Part shown: positions 25,924 to 34,148 of the stretch, one piece after another | How the letters are laid out: every line of letters begins with the position of its first letter | Position numbering within the stretch: position 1 is the first letter of the stretch | NCBI RefSeq assembly: GCF_900091585.1 | Contig: NZ_FMHT01000003.1 | Location: forward strand, 3,649,501 to 3,713,500 | Length of the DNA stretch: 64,000 nt | Source: Micromonospora nigra | GTDB taxonomy: Bacteria; Actinomycetota; Actinomycetes; Mycobacteriales; Micromonosporaceae | Direction of reading: 5' to 3' | Position numbers and translations under genes: made by a program | The notes under the pieces: generated by a model | What the model was told of the DNA's origin: nothing | The model's input: the letters and a program-made list of their open reading frames with translations, nothing else | The model's database searches: none

Positions 25924-26170
25924 TTCGCACTTGTCAAGCGAATCCAAGATCAAAGCCGCACAGGTCTGTGCGACGCGCAGGTACCTTATGGGGAGATTTA
26001 AAGGTACAAAGTCAAATTTTTGCTGCCAGCAAAGTAGGTTGCCTCAGCTCAATCGCGAGTTTCGTGCGAGATGCAACTTGCATGAGACGGGAAGATTCGT
26101 ATCGATAAAGCCTTATCTAGCGGCATTGAAGGGTCGTATCGTCTATAGCTCTCAAGAGACGTGAAACGCC
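25924..26170. other. Low-GC, dyad-rich intergenic segment
   Basis: This stretch is clearly AT-richer than everything around it and has no convincing gene. It contains the inverted repeat GTACCTT (25981-25987)/AAGGTAC (26001-26007), the tight dyad TTTGCTG-C-CAGCAAA (26019-26033) and a short palindromic ATGCAA-C-TTGCAT near 26070. Such a profile fits an origin of transfer or replication, a promoter/operator hub, or foreign DNA. No function is demonstrated. Confidence 0.45.
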
Positions 26171-26257
26171 CCAGAGTGGTCAGCTGTGATCTGTAACACC
26201 TTCAGCGTCCTGGGACCGTGAGCCTTGGTAGTGGGAGGCATTCGCTCCGGTCTGTAG

Positions 26258-26296
26258 CCCAGGTGGGCTGAGCGATTGCCGCCCAGCCCACCTGGG
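26258..26296 (-). terminator. 12-bp hairpin terminator behind the minus-strand cargo operon
   Basis: CCCAGGTGGGCT (26258-26269) and AGCCCACCTGGG (26285-26296) pair perfectly around a 15-nt loop. It begins 11 nt beyond the stop of the minus-strand gene at 26308, so it is the likely end of that transcription unit. Confidence 0.75.
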
Positions 26297-26307
26297 TCGC
26301 CGCAGTT

Positions 26308-26733
26308 CTACCCCGCTGAGCGGGGCTGTGCCGTACCGGTGGTGTTGTCGTGCGGCGGTGCGGTGTCGTCGGTCCCGTCGGCGTCCTCGCCGGGTGAGTC
26401 AACCTCGACGAACCCGAAGAGTCTTTCGATGACTTGGAGTACCTGGGTGGAGTAGCGGTCGGCGAAACCTCGACAGATGGCGGGCTTGGCCTCCGGATAG
26501 CCGGCGTAGGGCAGCGTCGAGTGGCAGATGATGTATCCCGCGTCGCTGCGCGCCTCGGTCACCATCTGCTTGAGCCGGCCGGGGTCGAGGTGCATCGGGT
26601 TGCCGGGCTTGAAGATGCAGGTGGCGCATTCGCGGGCGAGCCGTCGAGTCTTGCGCAGTTCCGGGTCGCCGACGCTGAGTCGGGGTGACCGGTCGCTACC
26701 CGGATCGTCGGCGGGATCGAACATGCTGTCCAT
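26308..26733 (-). CDS. Small Cys-rich protein (phage/ICE type, unknown function)
   Basis: 141 residues from ATG 26733, which has AAGGAG 6 nt ahead. Conserved-looking elements are ECATCIFKPGNPMHLDPGRL (CxxC with FxPG), then GYIICHSTLPY and KPAICRGFADRYST. The four Cys plus His could bind zinc or an iron-sulphur cluster. Proteins of this pattern occur in actinobacterial phages and mobile elements; no function is established. A near-perfect hairpin stands 26 nt upstream of the start. Confidence 0.65.
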   Translation of the reverse strand: MDSMFDPADDPGSDRSPRLSVGDPELRKTRRLARECATCIFKPGNPMHLDPGRLKQMVTEARSDAGYIICHSTLPYAGYPEAKPAICRGFADRYSTQVLQVIERLFGFVEVDSPGEDADGTDDTAPPHDNTTGTAQPRSAG

Positions 26734-26758
26734 AGTCAACTCCTTGTTGTTGCGGCGC

Positions 26759-26784
26759 GGGCCCGCATCCGTGGATGCGGGCCC
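26759..26784 (-). promoter_or_regulatory. Leader hairpin before the Cys-rich protein gene
   Basis: GGGCCCGCATCC and GGATGCGGGCCC form a 12-bp stem with a minimal loop, ending 26 nt before ATG 26733, and followed by AAGGAG. It may be a terminator of the upstream HAD gene (47 nt away) or a 5' leader structure; the same arrangement recurs before several genes in this element. Confidence 0.55.
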
Positions 26785-26830
26785 TGCGAATCCGGGTGAA
26801 CGGAGTGCCTCGGCACCGGGTAAGGCCTGG

Positions 26831-27373
26831 TCAGAGCCGGCGCAGCCAGGTCAGCACCGTGTCGACGTCGGCACGGCGCAGCCCGTCGTACGGGTCGACC
26901 CGGTGGAGCAGGGTGGGTGCGCCGTCGGCGGTGCGCTGGTCTGCGGTGGTGGGGTCCTTGCCGCCGAACTCGTCGTCGAGGACGGCGAGTGGCCGTCGCG
27001 CGGCCCAGGCATACAGGTCGGTGAGTTTGCTCTGGTGGCCGAAGCGGACCGCGCCGGCGTGGACGGGGACATGCGGCCAGGCGGTCGGTAGGCCCAGCCG
27101 TGGCGCGATCCATGCGGTGGCCAGTTGGTTCCAGCTGGTGCACCACACCGGTTGGGCGTGCTCGGCCAGTTCCCGCAGCCACGGCCCGTGGCCGGGGTTT
27201 AGCCAGACGGTGCCGGTGACGCGCCGACAGTCCGGGCCGAGCCCGTCGTAGCGGTGTGGCCGGTAGCCGAGTGTCTCGGCGTGGTCGGGGTTGGCGGGGT
27301 TGAGGACGCCGTCGACGTCGATGGCCACGATGGGTGAGGGGGCGGGGTGTGCCAGCGGTCGGGTGCTGGTCAT
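26831..27373 (-). CDS. HAD-superfamily phosphatase-like protein
   Basis: 180 residues from ATG 27373, overlapping the upstream gene's stop by 4 bp. Motif 1 is VAIDVDGVLNPANP (nucleophile Asp with DxDGVLN), motif 2 is VWCTSWNQLA, and motif 4 is LAVLDDEFGGKD. This layout is shared with HAD domains found in nucleic-acid repair and mobile-element proteins. A phosphatase acting on nucleotides or RNA/DNA ends is possible, but the substrate cannot be told from sequence. Confidence 0.75.
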   Translation of the reverse strand: MTSTRPLAHPAPSPIVAIDVDGVLNPANPDHAETLGYRPHRYDGLGPDCRRVTGTVWLNPGHGPWLRELAEHAQPVWCTSWNQLATAWIAPRLGLPTAWPHVPVHAGAVRFGHQSKLTDLYAWAARRPLAVLDDEFGGKDPTTADQRTADGAPTLLHRVDPYDGLRRADVDTVLTWLRRL

Positions 27374-27981
27374 GGCTGGGCCTGCTCGATGGTGATCGGG
27401 TGCAGGGGCACGGTGAGCCGGTCGGCGGTGTGGCCGGGTCCGTCGGCGGGTTGCCACGTGTCGGCGGCGGCGTGGTTGGGGAACGGGCCGATGAGGGCGA
27501 GCCAGCCTTCGGTGCGGTCGAGCAGCACGAGGACGGCGGTGCGGGCGTCCTCGAGGGCCGGCCGCAGGACCATAGCGAGGTCGGGTGGTAGGTCAACCCA
27601 ACTGGTGGCGGGTAGATCCGTGACGGCGGGGTCGTGCAGCGGTACGGGCCTGGTCACGGCGAGCGTGGTGCTGTCGAGCGCGAGCGTGGCGGCGTGGGAG
27701 TGGGCTGCTTCGGCGCCGCTGGTGGGGCCGTGGGCGCCGAGGTCGCCGTTGGTGTGGACCGCGAGCAGGGCGTGCGGGTCGCGGATCTCCAGGGAGTCGA
27801 GGACGGCGAGGGTGACCGTGTCTCCGGTGCGCATGTCGCGCAGGGTGAGCAGGACCGGCCGTCCGTCCGGGTCCCGGTTCCAGGTGATGGCGTCGAAGTG
27901 TTCGCTGGTGACGTCGCGCAGGCGCCGCCAGGCGCGGTTGTCGGTGTCGAAGGGGTGTTCGTCGTCGGTGCCGTAACGCAT
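27370..27981 (-). CDS. Unknown conserved-type protein, 203 aa
   Basis: ATG 27981 has a clear AAGGAG 6 nt upstream; longer starts are rejected for that reason. The protein begins MRYGTDDEHPFDTDNRAW and has a mixed alpha/beta look without Cys clusters, membrane segments or a family I know. It overlaps the HAD gene (ATGA), so the two are translated together. The 294 bp upstream to the VWA gene hold a GC hairpin but no gene. Confidence 0.6.
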   Translation of the reverse strand: MRYGTDDEHPFDTDNRAWRRLRDVTSEHFDAITWNRDPDGRPVLLTLRDMRTGDTVTLAVLDSLEIRDPHALLAVHTNGDLGAHGPTSGAEAAHSHAATLALDSTTLAVTRPVPLHDPAVTDLPATSWVDLPPDLAMVLRPALEDARTAVLVLLDRTEGWLALIGPFPNHAAADTWQPADGPGHTADRLTVPLHPITIEQAQP

Positions 27982-28187
27982 GAGGAACTCCTTGTTGGGC
28001 AGCGTCGTACCGTGTCCGGACCCGGGGTCGGTCAGGACGCGATGCATGCACGCTTCGATGGCGCGGGGTGGTCAAGTCGCGGGGGCGGCAGCGAGGCCGT
28101 TCGGCGTCGGCCCTCCGCGAGATGCGGGTGGGGCCGCCTGTGGCAGCTCCGCATTCCAGGCCCTGGTGAGTCCTGGGTCCCGGCGTG

Positions 28188-28221
28188 CGGCGCTGCGCGG
28201 GCCGCAGCCGGCGCAGCGCCG
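28188..28221 (-). terminator. 11-bp hairpin between VWA gene and the 203-aa gene
   Basis: CGGCGCTGCGC (28188-28198) and GCGCAGCGCCG (28211-28221) pair perfectly around a 12-nt loop. It lies 54 nt behind the VWA gene's stop on the minus strand and is the likely terminator of the VWA/AAA pair. Confidence 0.6.
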
Positions 28222-28275
28222 CGGCGCGGAGTGGGATTGGTTGGCTGCCGGCTCGGGGCCCGCTCAGCCCGGCGT

Positions 28276-29913
28276 TCAGGCCTGGGTGAGTGCGGTGACG
28301 GCGGCGTCGGCGATTGCCGCGATGGCCTCGGTCGGGTCGGTGACGGTCAGGGTGTTGGCGTGGGTGAAGGTGTGCCCCCAGATTTGGTCCGGGTCGGTCG
28401 GTTCGCCGTCGGTGGGTGGGTCGGCGGGGTGGAGCCACAGCACGGCGCAGCCGGCGCGGTGCAGGGTGGTGACGAGGTGTTGGCCGGCGGGGATGTCGTC
28501 GAGGTAGCCGTCGGAGACGACGGCGAGCATCCGCAGGGTGCGGCCGTGGCGTAGGTCGAGGAGTTGGTCGGCGACCTTGACCGCTTCCGGGAAGGTGGCG
28601 GTGGCCAGCCCGGTGCGCATGTGCAGCACCTGCCTGGGGTAGGTGCGTGGGGGCACCAGGACGGTGGTGCGGTCGCCGAACCCGATGGTGGTGGTCGTCG
28701 CCTCGGCGCGGCGTGCCGCGTTGGCGAAGATCCACGCTGCGGAGGACATCGCCTCGGTGTAGCGGGCCATCGACCCGGACAGGTCGACCAGGATCGCCAG
28801 GTGCAGGCGCGGTTTCTCCGGAGGCAGTTGCGCCCGTTGCTGCCACGGGGCAGCGGTCGGCATTTGTCCGGCGGCGGTTTGCGCTTCGGCGGTGATGGCC
28901 TGGCGGGTGCGCAGCCGGCCGGGTGGGATCACCGAGGGGCGCCGGCCGGGTTCGGGGTGGCGGGTGCGGGCCTGCCGCAGCCGGTTGGCGAGGTCGCGGG
29001 CCGCGCGGTGTTCGTGCTCGGTCGGATCGGTGCGGTCCCACTCTGCTGGTGGGCTGTGCCGGTGGGCCAGCAGCGCCGCGGCGTACTCGGCCGGGGTGAC
29101 ACCAGCGGCGACGGCGAGGTAGTCGACGAGGGCCGCGGCGAGGCGGCCGGGGAACAGGCCGGCGTCCGGTACGGGGGTGTCGTACTGCTGGTCGGGGTCG
29201 ATGCCGAGGACTTGGCACCACCGGCGGGCCAGGCAGATCATGGTGTCGGCGTCGGTGTCGTCGCAGGTGTGGGCCTCGCGCCAGATGTCGCGCAGTTGCC
29301 GCAGGCGTTTGCGTCCGAGGACTCCGGTGACGGCGGCGCGTACGGGGCGGACGTCTTTGCTGGTGACGATACGGGCGTCGACGCGGGCCAGGAGCAGCGC
29401 GGCGAGTTGTCCGGCGTGCCACGCGTCGTCGACGGCCGCGTCGTCGGGGTCGAGGAGGGTTGTCACGACGTGGCGCAGCCAGCGGCGGTCGCCCCGGCGG
29501 CGGGCGCGTTGGCGTCCTTCGGCCCGGGATTCCTCCAGCATGTCGGCGACAGCGGCGAGGATCGGCGGGGTGCCGGGTGGGGTGGTCCAGCGGCTGTGCG
29601 CGGCGTGCGCGGCGCCGTGTACGAGCAGCCCGTAGCCGGTGGGCACGAGGCGCTTGTGCCGGGCCTTGGCCGGGTTGGTGACGTCGGGGCGGTCGGCGAT
29701 GTAGGTGGCGTCGACCTCGATCCGGTTGAGGTCGGGGTAGAAGCATTCGGGCGCGTCCCCGGCGGCGCCGGGGGCGACGAGGACGGTGAGGTCGGTACGG
29801 CCGGTCAGCAGCGGGACGTGCTTGGTCCACGCCGCGGACCAGTCATGCCAGTCGCTGGCGCCGGCCGGCGTCGGTGGTGCGCCCTGCTGTAGGTGGGTGC
29901 TGGGGTGTGACAC
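28276..29913 (-). CDS. VWA-domain (CobT-like) protein, partner of MoxR-type ATPase
   Basis: 545 residues from GTG 29913, chosen for the GGAAGGAG site 8 nt ahead; the longer frame has none. The amino part holds a zincin-like helix (GLLVHGAAHAAHSRW) near 95-110 typical of putative metallopeptidase-VWA proteins. The carboxy third is a von Willebrand A domain with an intact metal site (LHLAILVDLSGSMARYTEA) near 360 and a second Asp in VVSDGYLDDI. Such proteins work with MoxR AAA+ ATPases in remodelling or metal insertion; the ATPase gene is directly upstream (37 bp). Substrate unknown. Confidence 0.82.
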   Translation of the reverse strand: MSHPSTHLQQGAPPTPAGASDWHDWSAAWTKHVPLLTGRTDLTVLVAPGAAGDAPECFYPDLNRIEVDATYIADRPDVTNPAKARHKRLVPTGYGLLVHGAAHAAHSRWTTPPGTPPILAAVADMLEESRAEGRQRARRRGDRRWLRHVVTTLLDPDDAAVDDAWHAGQLAALLLARVDARIVTSKDVRPVRAAVTGVLGRKRLRQLRDIWREAHTCDDTDADTMICLARRWCQVLGIDPDQQYDTPVPDAGLFPGRLAAALVDYLAVAAGVTPAEYAAALLAHRHSPPAEWDRTDPTEHEHRAARDLANRLRQARTRHPEPGRRPSVIPPGRLRTRQAITAEAQTAAGQMPTAAPWQQRAQLPPEKPRLHLAILVDLSGSMARYTEAMSSAAWIFANAARRAEATTTTIGFGDRTTVLVPPRTYPRQVLHMRTGLATATFPEAVKVADQLLDLRHGRTLRMLAVVSDGYLDDIPAGQHLVTTLHRAGCAVLWLHPADPPTDGEPTDPDQIWGHTFTHANTLTVTDPTEAIAAIADAAVTALTQA

Positions 29914-29950
29914 GGATCGGCTCCTTCCAGAAATCTGAGGTGGACGGCGG

Positions 29951-31126
29951 TTAGCGCTTGCCGAGGGCGAGCGCGGTGATGGGCGTGCCGGTGTGTCGGG
30001 ACAGGGCGGCGGTGACGTCATCGCGGGCGTCCTCGGGGGCGATGCCGGCCAGGTTGGCCAGGGCGGCGGTCATGCCAAGGTGGTCGCGGACCTTGACGAA
30101 GCCGAGCAGTTCGCGCAGCTGCGGCGCCCACACGGTCTTGCCGGCGGCGAGGTCGGCGTTGAGGTCGATAGCCGCGGCCACGACCTGCTTGGGGACGCCG
30201 AGTTGGCGGGCGAGGTCCCAGTCGGTGGTGACGTGCAGGTGGACGGTGAAACGGGAGGCCAGGGCCTCGGTGAGCACCGCGCCGTGCACGCCCGGGTTGT
30301 GGCCGGCGACGATGTAGAACCCGTCGACGGCTTCCACGGTCTCGTTGCCGTTGGCGGGGATGGTGATAACCCCGCGGCCGTCCATGGCCGGGTACAGCAC
30401 GGCCAGGACGCGAGGCGGGATGAGGGTGGCGTCGTCGACCAGCAGCACCCGCCCCTCCCGCATCGCGGTGACCAGCGGTCCGTGGACGAACTCGTAGCCG
30501 CCGCCGGGGATCGGGTTGTACGAGCCGAGGAAGTCGTCGACGACGGTGTCGCCGGTGCCGGCGACGGTCAGCAGGTCGGGGAAGGCCGCCTCGACCATGG
30601 CGGTCTTGCCGGTACCGGGCGGCCCGTACAGCAGCACGGGCACCTGCTGGGTGCGCAGCCGCCGCAGTTCCTCGACGTCCCAGCCCCGCCCGAGCCGACG
30701 CGGGTGGTACAGCGTCCCGTTCGGCCGCGGCACGGGCGCGGGCCGGGACTGCCGGCCACCACCAGTACCGCCGCTGGAGCGGGTGCGGGGTGCGGCGGGT
30801 GGGAGGGTGCCGGCGGCGTCGATGCCGGCCTGGGTGATCTGGAAGCGGTGGTGCGGGTCGCGGTGGTGGGTGGCGTGCCCGGCGGCGGCCATCTTCTTCA
30901 GCGCCTCGAATACCGCCCCGGACGACGGTGCGCCGATGGCTTGGGTGATCTCGCCGACCTTGAGGATGGTGTCGGGGTGGTCGGCCAGGTGCAGGGCGAC
31001 CTTGCGGTAGAGGTAGCCGGACCGGCCGGAGCCCGCCTCGGTGGCGGGAGTGCCGGCGCCGCTGGCCGAGTCCTGGTCGTTCTGCGGTAAACCGGCCTGC
31101 GGGGCCGGCGGGTGTGGTGTGGTCAT
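29951..31126 (-). CDS. MoxR/CobS-type AAA+ ATPase with winged-helix N-domain
   Basis: 391 residues from ATG 31126 (GAGG 9 nt ahead). Residues 35-95 look like a winged helix (YRKVALHLADHPDTILKVGE ... FEALKKMAAAGHATHH). The AAA+ core follows: Walker A VLLYGPPGTGKTAMVEAAF near 185, Walker B VLLVDDATLIPPRVLAVLYP near 240, sensor 1 FYIVAGHNPGVHGA and arginine finger region TEALASRFTVHLHV. It forms an operon with the VWA gene, a well-known functional pair. A hairpin leader precedes it. The winged helix suggests nucleic-acid contact, unusual for MoxR proteins. Confidence 0.85.
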   Translation of the reverse strand: MTTPHPPAPQAGLPQNDQDSASGAGTPATEAGSGRSGYLYRKVALHLADHPDTILKVGEITQAIGAPSSGAVFEALKKMAAAGHATHHRDPHHRFQITQAGIDAAGTLPPAAPRTRSSGGTGGGRQSRPAPVPRPNGTLYHPRRLGRGWDVEELRRLRTQQVPVLLYGPPGTGKTAMVEAAFPDLLTVAGTGDTVVDDFLGSYNPIPGGGYEFVHGPLVTAMREGRVLLVDDATLIPPRVLAVLYPAMDGRGVITIPANGNETVEAVDGFYIVAGHNPGVHGAVLTEALASRFTVHLHVTTDWDLARQLGVPKQVVAAAIDLNADLAAGKTVWAPQLRELLGFVKVRDHLGMTAALANLAGIAPEDARDDVTAALSRHTGTPITALALGKR

Positions 31127-31151
31127 GGGATTGCCTCGATTCAAAAGTCGG

Positions 31152-31181
31152 GCCCGCGCACCCGTCTCCGGGTGCGCGGGC
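31152..31181 (-). promoter_or_regulatory. Perfect 13-bp leader hairpin before the AAA+ gene
   Basis: GCCCGCGCACCCG (31152-31164), loop TCTC, CGGGTGCGCGGGC (31169-31181). The stem ends 26 nt before the start codon and is about 300 nt away from the preceding gene's stop, so it is better explained as part of the 5' leader than as an upstream terminator. Confidence 0.6.
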
Positions 31182-31483
31182 GGGTGGGTACCGCACAGCG
31201 GAGACGGGCGGGGCCACCCCTGCCGGCCCGCGTCGGGCCGGGCAGGTGGGCGACCACACCCCTGGTAGTGCTGAAGGGTCACGGCGACGCGCAGGATCGC
31301 CGCTGGTGCGCGCTGGTCGGTGTCGAGGCCGCGCGGGCGGTGTCGGCGCCGACGATGGAACCCCCGCCAGACCACTCGATCAAGTCGAATGGGTTTGCGG
31401 GTGCGGGTGCGGGATTGCGGGAGCGCCGGCTGGCTACGCGTGCACCGTGAGGGCCGGGAGCGATGCTGGCGGCACGGTCGTGG

Positions 31484-31967
31484 TCAGTCGGCGCAGCCCT
31501 GTTCGCAGCCCTGCGGGTCGCACTGCTGTCCCTCGGCCATCCGGGCCAGGGCCAGCCTGTCGTCGCCGTCGAGGTCGTCGAGGAACGGCCAGCCGAACTC
31601 GTCGGCGAACGCCTTGACCTTGGGCGCCCCGTACATCGACCAGCCGGCGTGGTCCACCGCTGCCACGATGTCGTCACGGCCGAGGAGCCAGGCGAGTTCG
31701 CCGAGCTTGTCCACCGACCGGCTCGCCGAGTTGCCGCGGTGGTCGAGGATCTTCCCGACGGCGAAATCCAGGTAGTCCCGGGCGTAGGCCTCGTGGTCGA
31801 CCCGCTGGGTCCACTCGCCCGGGTGCCGGGGGGCGATGACCTGGCGGGCATGGTCGAGGTCGAGTGCCTCCATGAGCACCTCCTCCCGGAAGCCGAAGAC
31901 GTCCCCGCGGTCGGGCCCGGAGAGCCCAGACCCGGGTGACGATCTCCTCTTGGGTACGGACGGTCAC
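31484..31967 (-). pseudogene. Mobile-element conserved protein with an apparent frameshift
   Basis: GTG 31967 has a strong AGGAAGGA site and opens a frame MTVRTQEEIVTRVWALRAR, the usual start of a small family found in actinobacterial phages and plasmids. That frame then degenerates at about 31910, while the neighbouring frame continues with the family body: DVFGFREEVLMEALDLDHAR, YARDYLDFAVGKILDHRGNS, ELAWLLGRDDI and a Cys-rich tail to 31484. Joining them needs a one- or two-base shift in a G/C run. Alternatively the gene begins at ATG 31873 with GGGAGGAGG ahead, giving 129 residues without the amino end. Mutation, sequencing error and programmed frameshifting are all open. Confidence 0.55.
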
Positions 31968-32069
31968 TGGGTTCCTTCCTGTCGGTCTTACCTGTCGTGG
32001 TGGTGTAGGTGCCGCCGCCGAAGCCGGGTCGGCTCGGTGGCATGGCGAGGGCTCGGCCGGGATGCCGGC

Positions 32070-33164
32070 TTATGCCTGGTCGGGGTCGGGCAGGTCGCCG
32101 ACGATCCGGTCGCAGTCGTACGGGTCGACGGCCTCCCAGCACCAGCTGCGGCCCATCACCACGTACCGGCCGTCGCCGCCGGGTGCGATGCGGTCGATGG
32201 CGTGCGGGTCGTCGGCCAGGGCGCGCTGATCGGCGACGATGACGTCGCCGTCGAAGGTCAGGTTGGCCAGCGCGGCGTCGACCCGCCGGTCCAGGTCGTC
32301 GGCCGGCACGCCCTGCTCCCGTAGGCGGTGGCGGTACTGGTCTCGGTGGCGCTGCTGGTCGGCGACGATCGCCTCGGCCACCGCTCGGGTGCAGGAGAAC
32401 ACCGCCCACCCGTTCCATGAGTCGATCAGGGTGCCGACGAACCCGACCGCGATGCGGTCGCCGCCGTCAGGGTCGGCGGTGCGCGCCCACTCGCCGGAGA
32501 ACACGCCGACGTCGCCGACACGGACCCGGGCGGGACGCAGGTGGGACACGTCGGCGCCGGTGGGGCTGGCCGCGAGGTGACACAGGTCGGCGATCCGACC
32601 GGTGGCGGCGGTGTCGAAGGCGTCGCGGTAGACGGCCATCGCCTCGTCGCGCTGCTGGATGCGCAGCCCGAACCAGCCTGTGGTGTCGCCAGTGGCATCG
32701 GCGAACAGCTCCCACCCGCTGGTGTCCACCGGATCTCCGGCCGAGCTGTAGCGGGGTAGGGCGTCGAGGACGGCGGGATCGCCGTCGTTGATACCGGCCA
32801 GGATCCGGCGCGCGGCCAGGCGGGTGTCGCCGCCGGCCCGGGCACCGATGGTGTCCTGAGCCCACCACTGGGCGGCGGTGTGGCCGGCCTCGGTGCCGGC
32901 GGCGCGCATCCGCCGCAGCGCGGTAGCCCAAACGGCGGCCTCGTCGACCAGCCCGCCGGTTGGCGGCGAGGTGGAGGTGGCTGGTTCGATGCGGTCGCCG
33001 TCGTCGAGGCACATCGACAGGGCCGAGCCGCTGTCCCAGGCGACATCGACGACGTTGTGCCGCTGGTCGTGGCGGCGGACGGTGCCGGTGTCGCCGGGCC
33101 GCAGCAGGGTGTACGGGTCGCTGGTGTGGACCAGGGCGACGCGCTGGCCAGGCTGATAGATCAT
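32070..33164 (-). CDS. DUF4314-domain protein, 364 aa
   Basis: ATG 33164 with GGAGAG upstream. The first 60 residues are a DUF4314-like SH3-type barrel: RVALVHTSDPYTLLRPGDTG, DVAWDSGSALSMCLDDGD. DUF4314 is common in actinobacterial plasmids and phages and is uncharacterised. The rest contains a long helical region and a carboxy part (VGDVGVFSGEWARTADPDGG ... WNGWAVFSCTRAVAEAIVAD) with no known family. It lies in the minus-strand cargo series. Confidence 0.7.
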   Translation of the reverse strand: MIYQPGQRVALVHTSDPYTLLRPGDTGTVRRHDQRHNVVDVAWDSGSALSMCLDDGDRIEPATSTSPPTGGLVDEAAVWATALRRMRAAGTEAGHTAAQWWAQDTIGARAGGDTRLAARRILAGINDGDPAVLDALPRYSSAGDPVDTSGWELFADATGDTTGWFGLRIQQRDEAMAVYRDAFDTAATGRIADLCHLAASPTGADVSHLRPARVRVGDVGVFSGEWARTADPDGGDRIAVGFVGTLIDSWNGWAVFSCTRAVAEAIVADQQRHRDQYRHRLREQGVPADDLDRRVDAALANLTFDGDVIVADQRALADDPHAIDRIAPGGDGRYVVMGRSWCWEAVDPYDCDRIVGDLPDPDQA

Positions 33165-33235
33165 GCTGCTCTCCGATCGGTGAGAGTTGGATGGGCTGTG
33201 GCCGGTGGGCGGCGACGGCCTCGGAGCGGGCTGGT

Positions 33236-33901
33236 TCATCCGGTGCTGCCCGTCGCGTCACCCGTCGTGGGGTCGTGGGGTGGCCAGGGCTTGCGGACGA
33301 GGCGGGCGCCGAACATCGGGTCGGTGGCGACCGAGGAGCCGCAGCGGGTGCAGCTGGTGGCGGTGTCGTAGCCGTAGCCGGCCATGGACGGCACCTCGAC
33401 GTGGTCGATCTCGTCGACCGCCCCGCACACGGTGCACACCGTCATCTCCGACCCGCCCTCGTTGAGGGCGGGTGCGGTGACGAACAGGTCCTCGACCGGG
33501 TCGAGGTGGTGGACGCTGTGGCGCAGCCAGCGGCCGTGGACCGTCGCCTCGTACACCACCAGCCGCCCCTGGTCGGGGTGCAGCAGGTACATCCACTCGA
33601 GAAACCCGTCGAGGTCCTCCCGCAGTGAGCCCTGCCGCATCGTGTCGTTCCCGGCCGGGTAGCCCAGTCCCGGGACAAGCGGCTGCCGGTCCCATCGCCG
33701 GTGTCTGGGGTTGACGGCGAGGGACCGCCAGTTGCGGGCCAGCAGCGCGGCGGCCATGGCGTCGGTGTCGCGGCCGAACGTGTCGGTCCAGATCCGGCGC
33801 AGCAGCGGAACCAGGACTTCCGGGGCCTCACCGAACTGGATCAAGCGGGCGGTGTACCTGCCGGACAGGGCGGGGACACCGATCAGCGTGGGTGTACTCA
33901 C
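33236..33901 (-). CDS. Unknown protein with C-terminal zinc ribbon, paralogue of the 36167 gene
   Basis: 221 residues from GTG 33901, supported by AAGGAGG 9 nt upstream. The amino part (YTARLIQFGEAPEVLVPLL, RRIWTDTFGRDTDAMAAALL, RNWRSLAV) matches the small protein encoded at 36167-36580 in layout and key residues. The carboxy part has two Cys pairs (TVCTVCGAVDEIDH, SCTRCGSSVATD) likely to bind zinc. An imperfect hairpin (33941-33966) lies 40 nt upstream. No function is known; the pair looks like an element-specific family. Confidence 0.6.
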   Translation of the reverse strand: MSTPTLIGVPALSGRYTARLIQFGEAPEVLVPLLRRIWTDTFGRDTDAMAAALLARNWRSLAVNPRHRRWDRQPLVPGLGYPAGNDTMRQGSLREDLDGFLEWMYLLHPDQGRLVVYEATVHGRWLRHSVHHLDPVEDLFVTAPALNEGGSEMTVCTVCGAVDEIDHVEVPSMAGYGYDTATSCTRCGSSVATDPMFGARLVRKPWPPHDPTTGDATGSTG

Positions 33902-34148
33902 GTGCCTTACCTCCTTGGGAATTCGTGGATGCGGGTTGCGGCGGTCATCCCGGTCGGGACGACCGCTGGGTGACCGTTGATCCGCCGGCATCGATCAATG
34001 GCCTTTGCGGGGATGCGGCGGAATCCGAAACACGCGGTACTCGCCGTACGTAGATGTGTCGGCGACCAGCCGGCGCGGTTCTCGCTGGCGGAATGCCGGC
34101 CTGCGGGGACGTGTTGGCAGGTCGTGTTGGTGTCGCAGAGTGATCGTC

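Noticed and set aside
25924..26170. tRNA or other RNA gene
   Set aside because: No cloverleaf with matching arms or CCA end could be drawn; only small dyads are present.
27593..29830. Long open frame of 745 codons over the VWA gene
   Set aside because: Arg/Pro/His-rich shadow of the VWA and 203-aa genes, which have clear motifs and ribosome sites.
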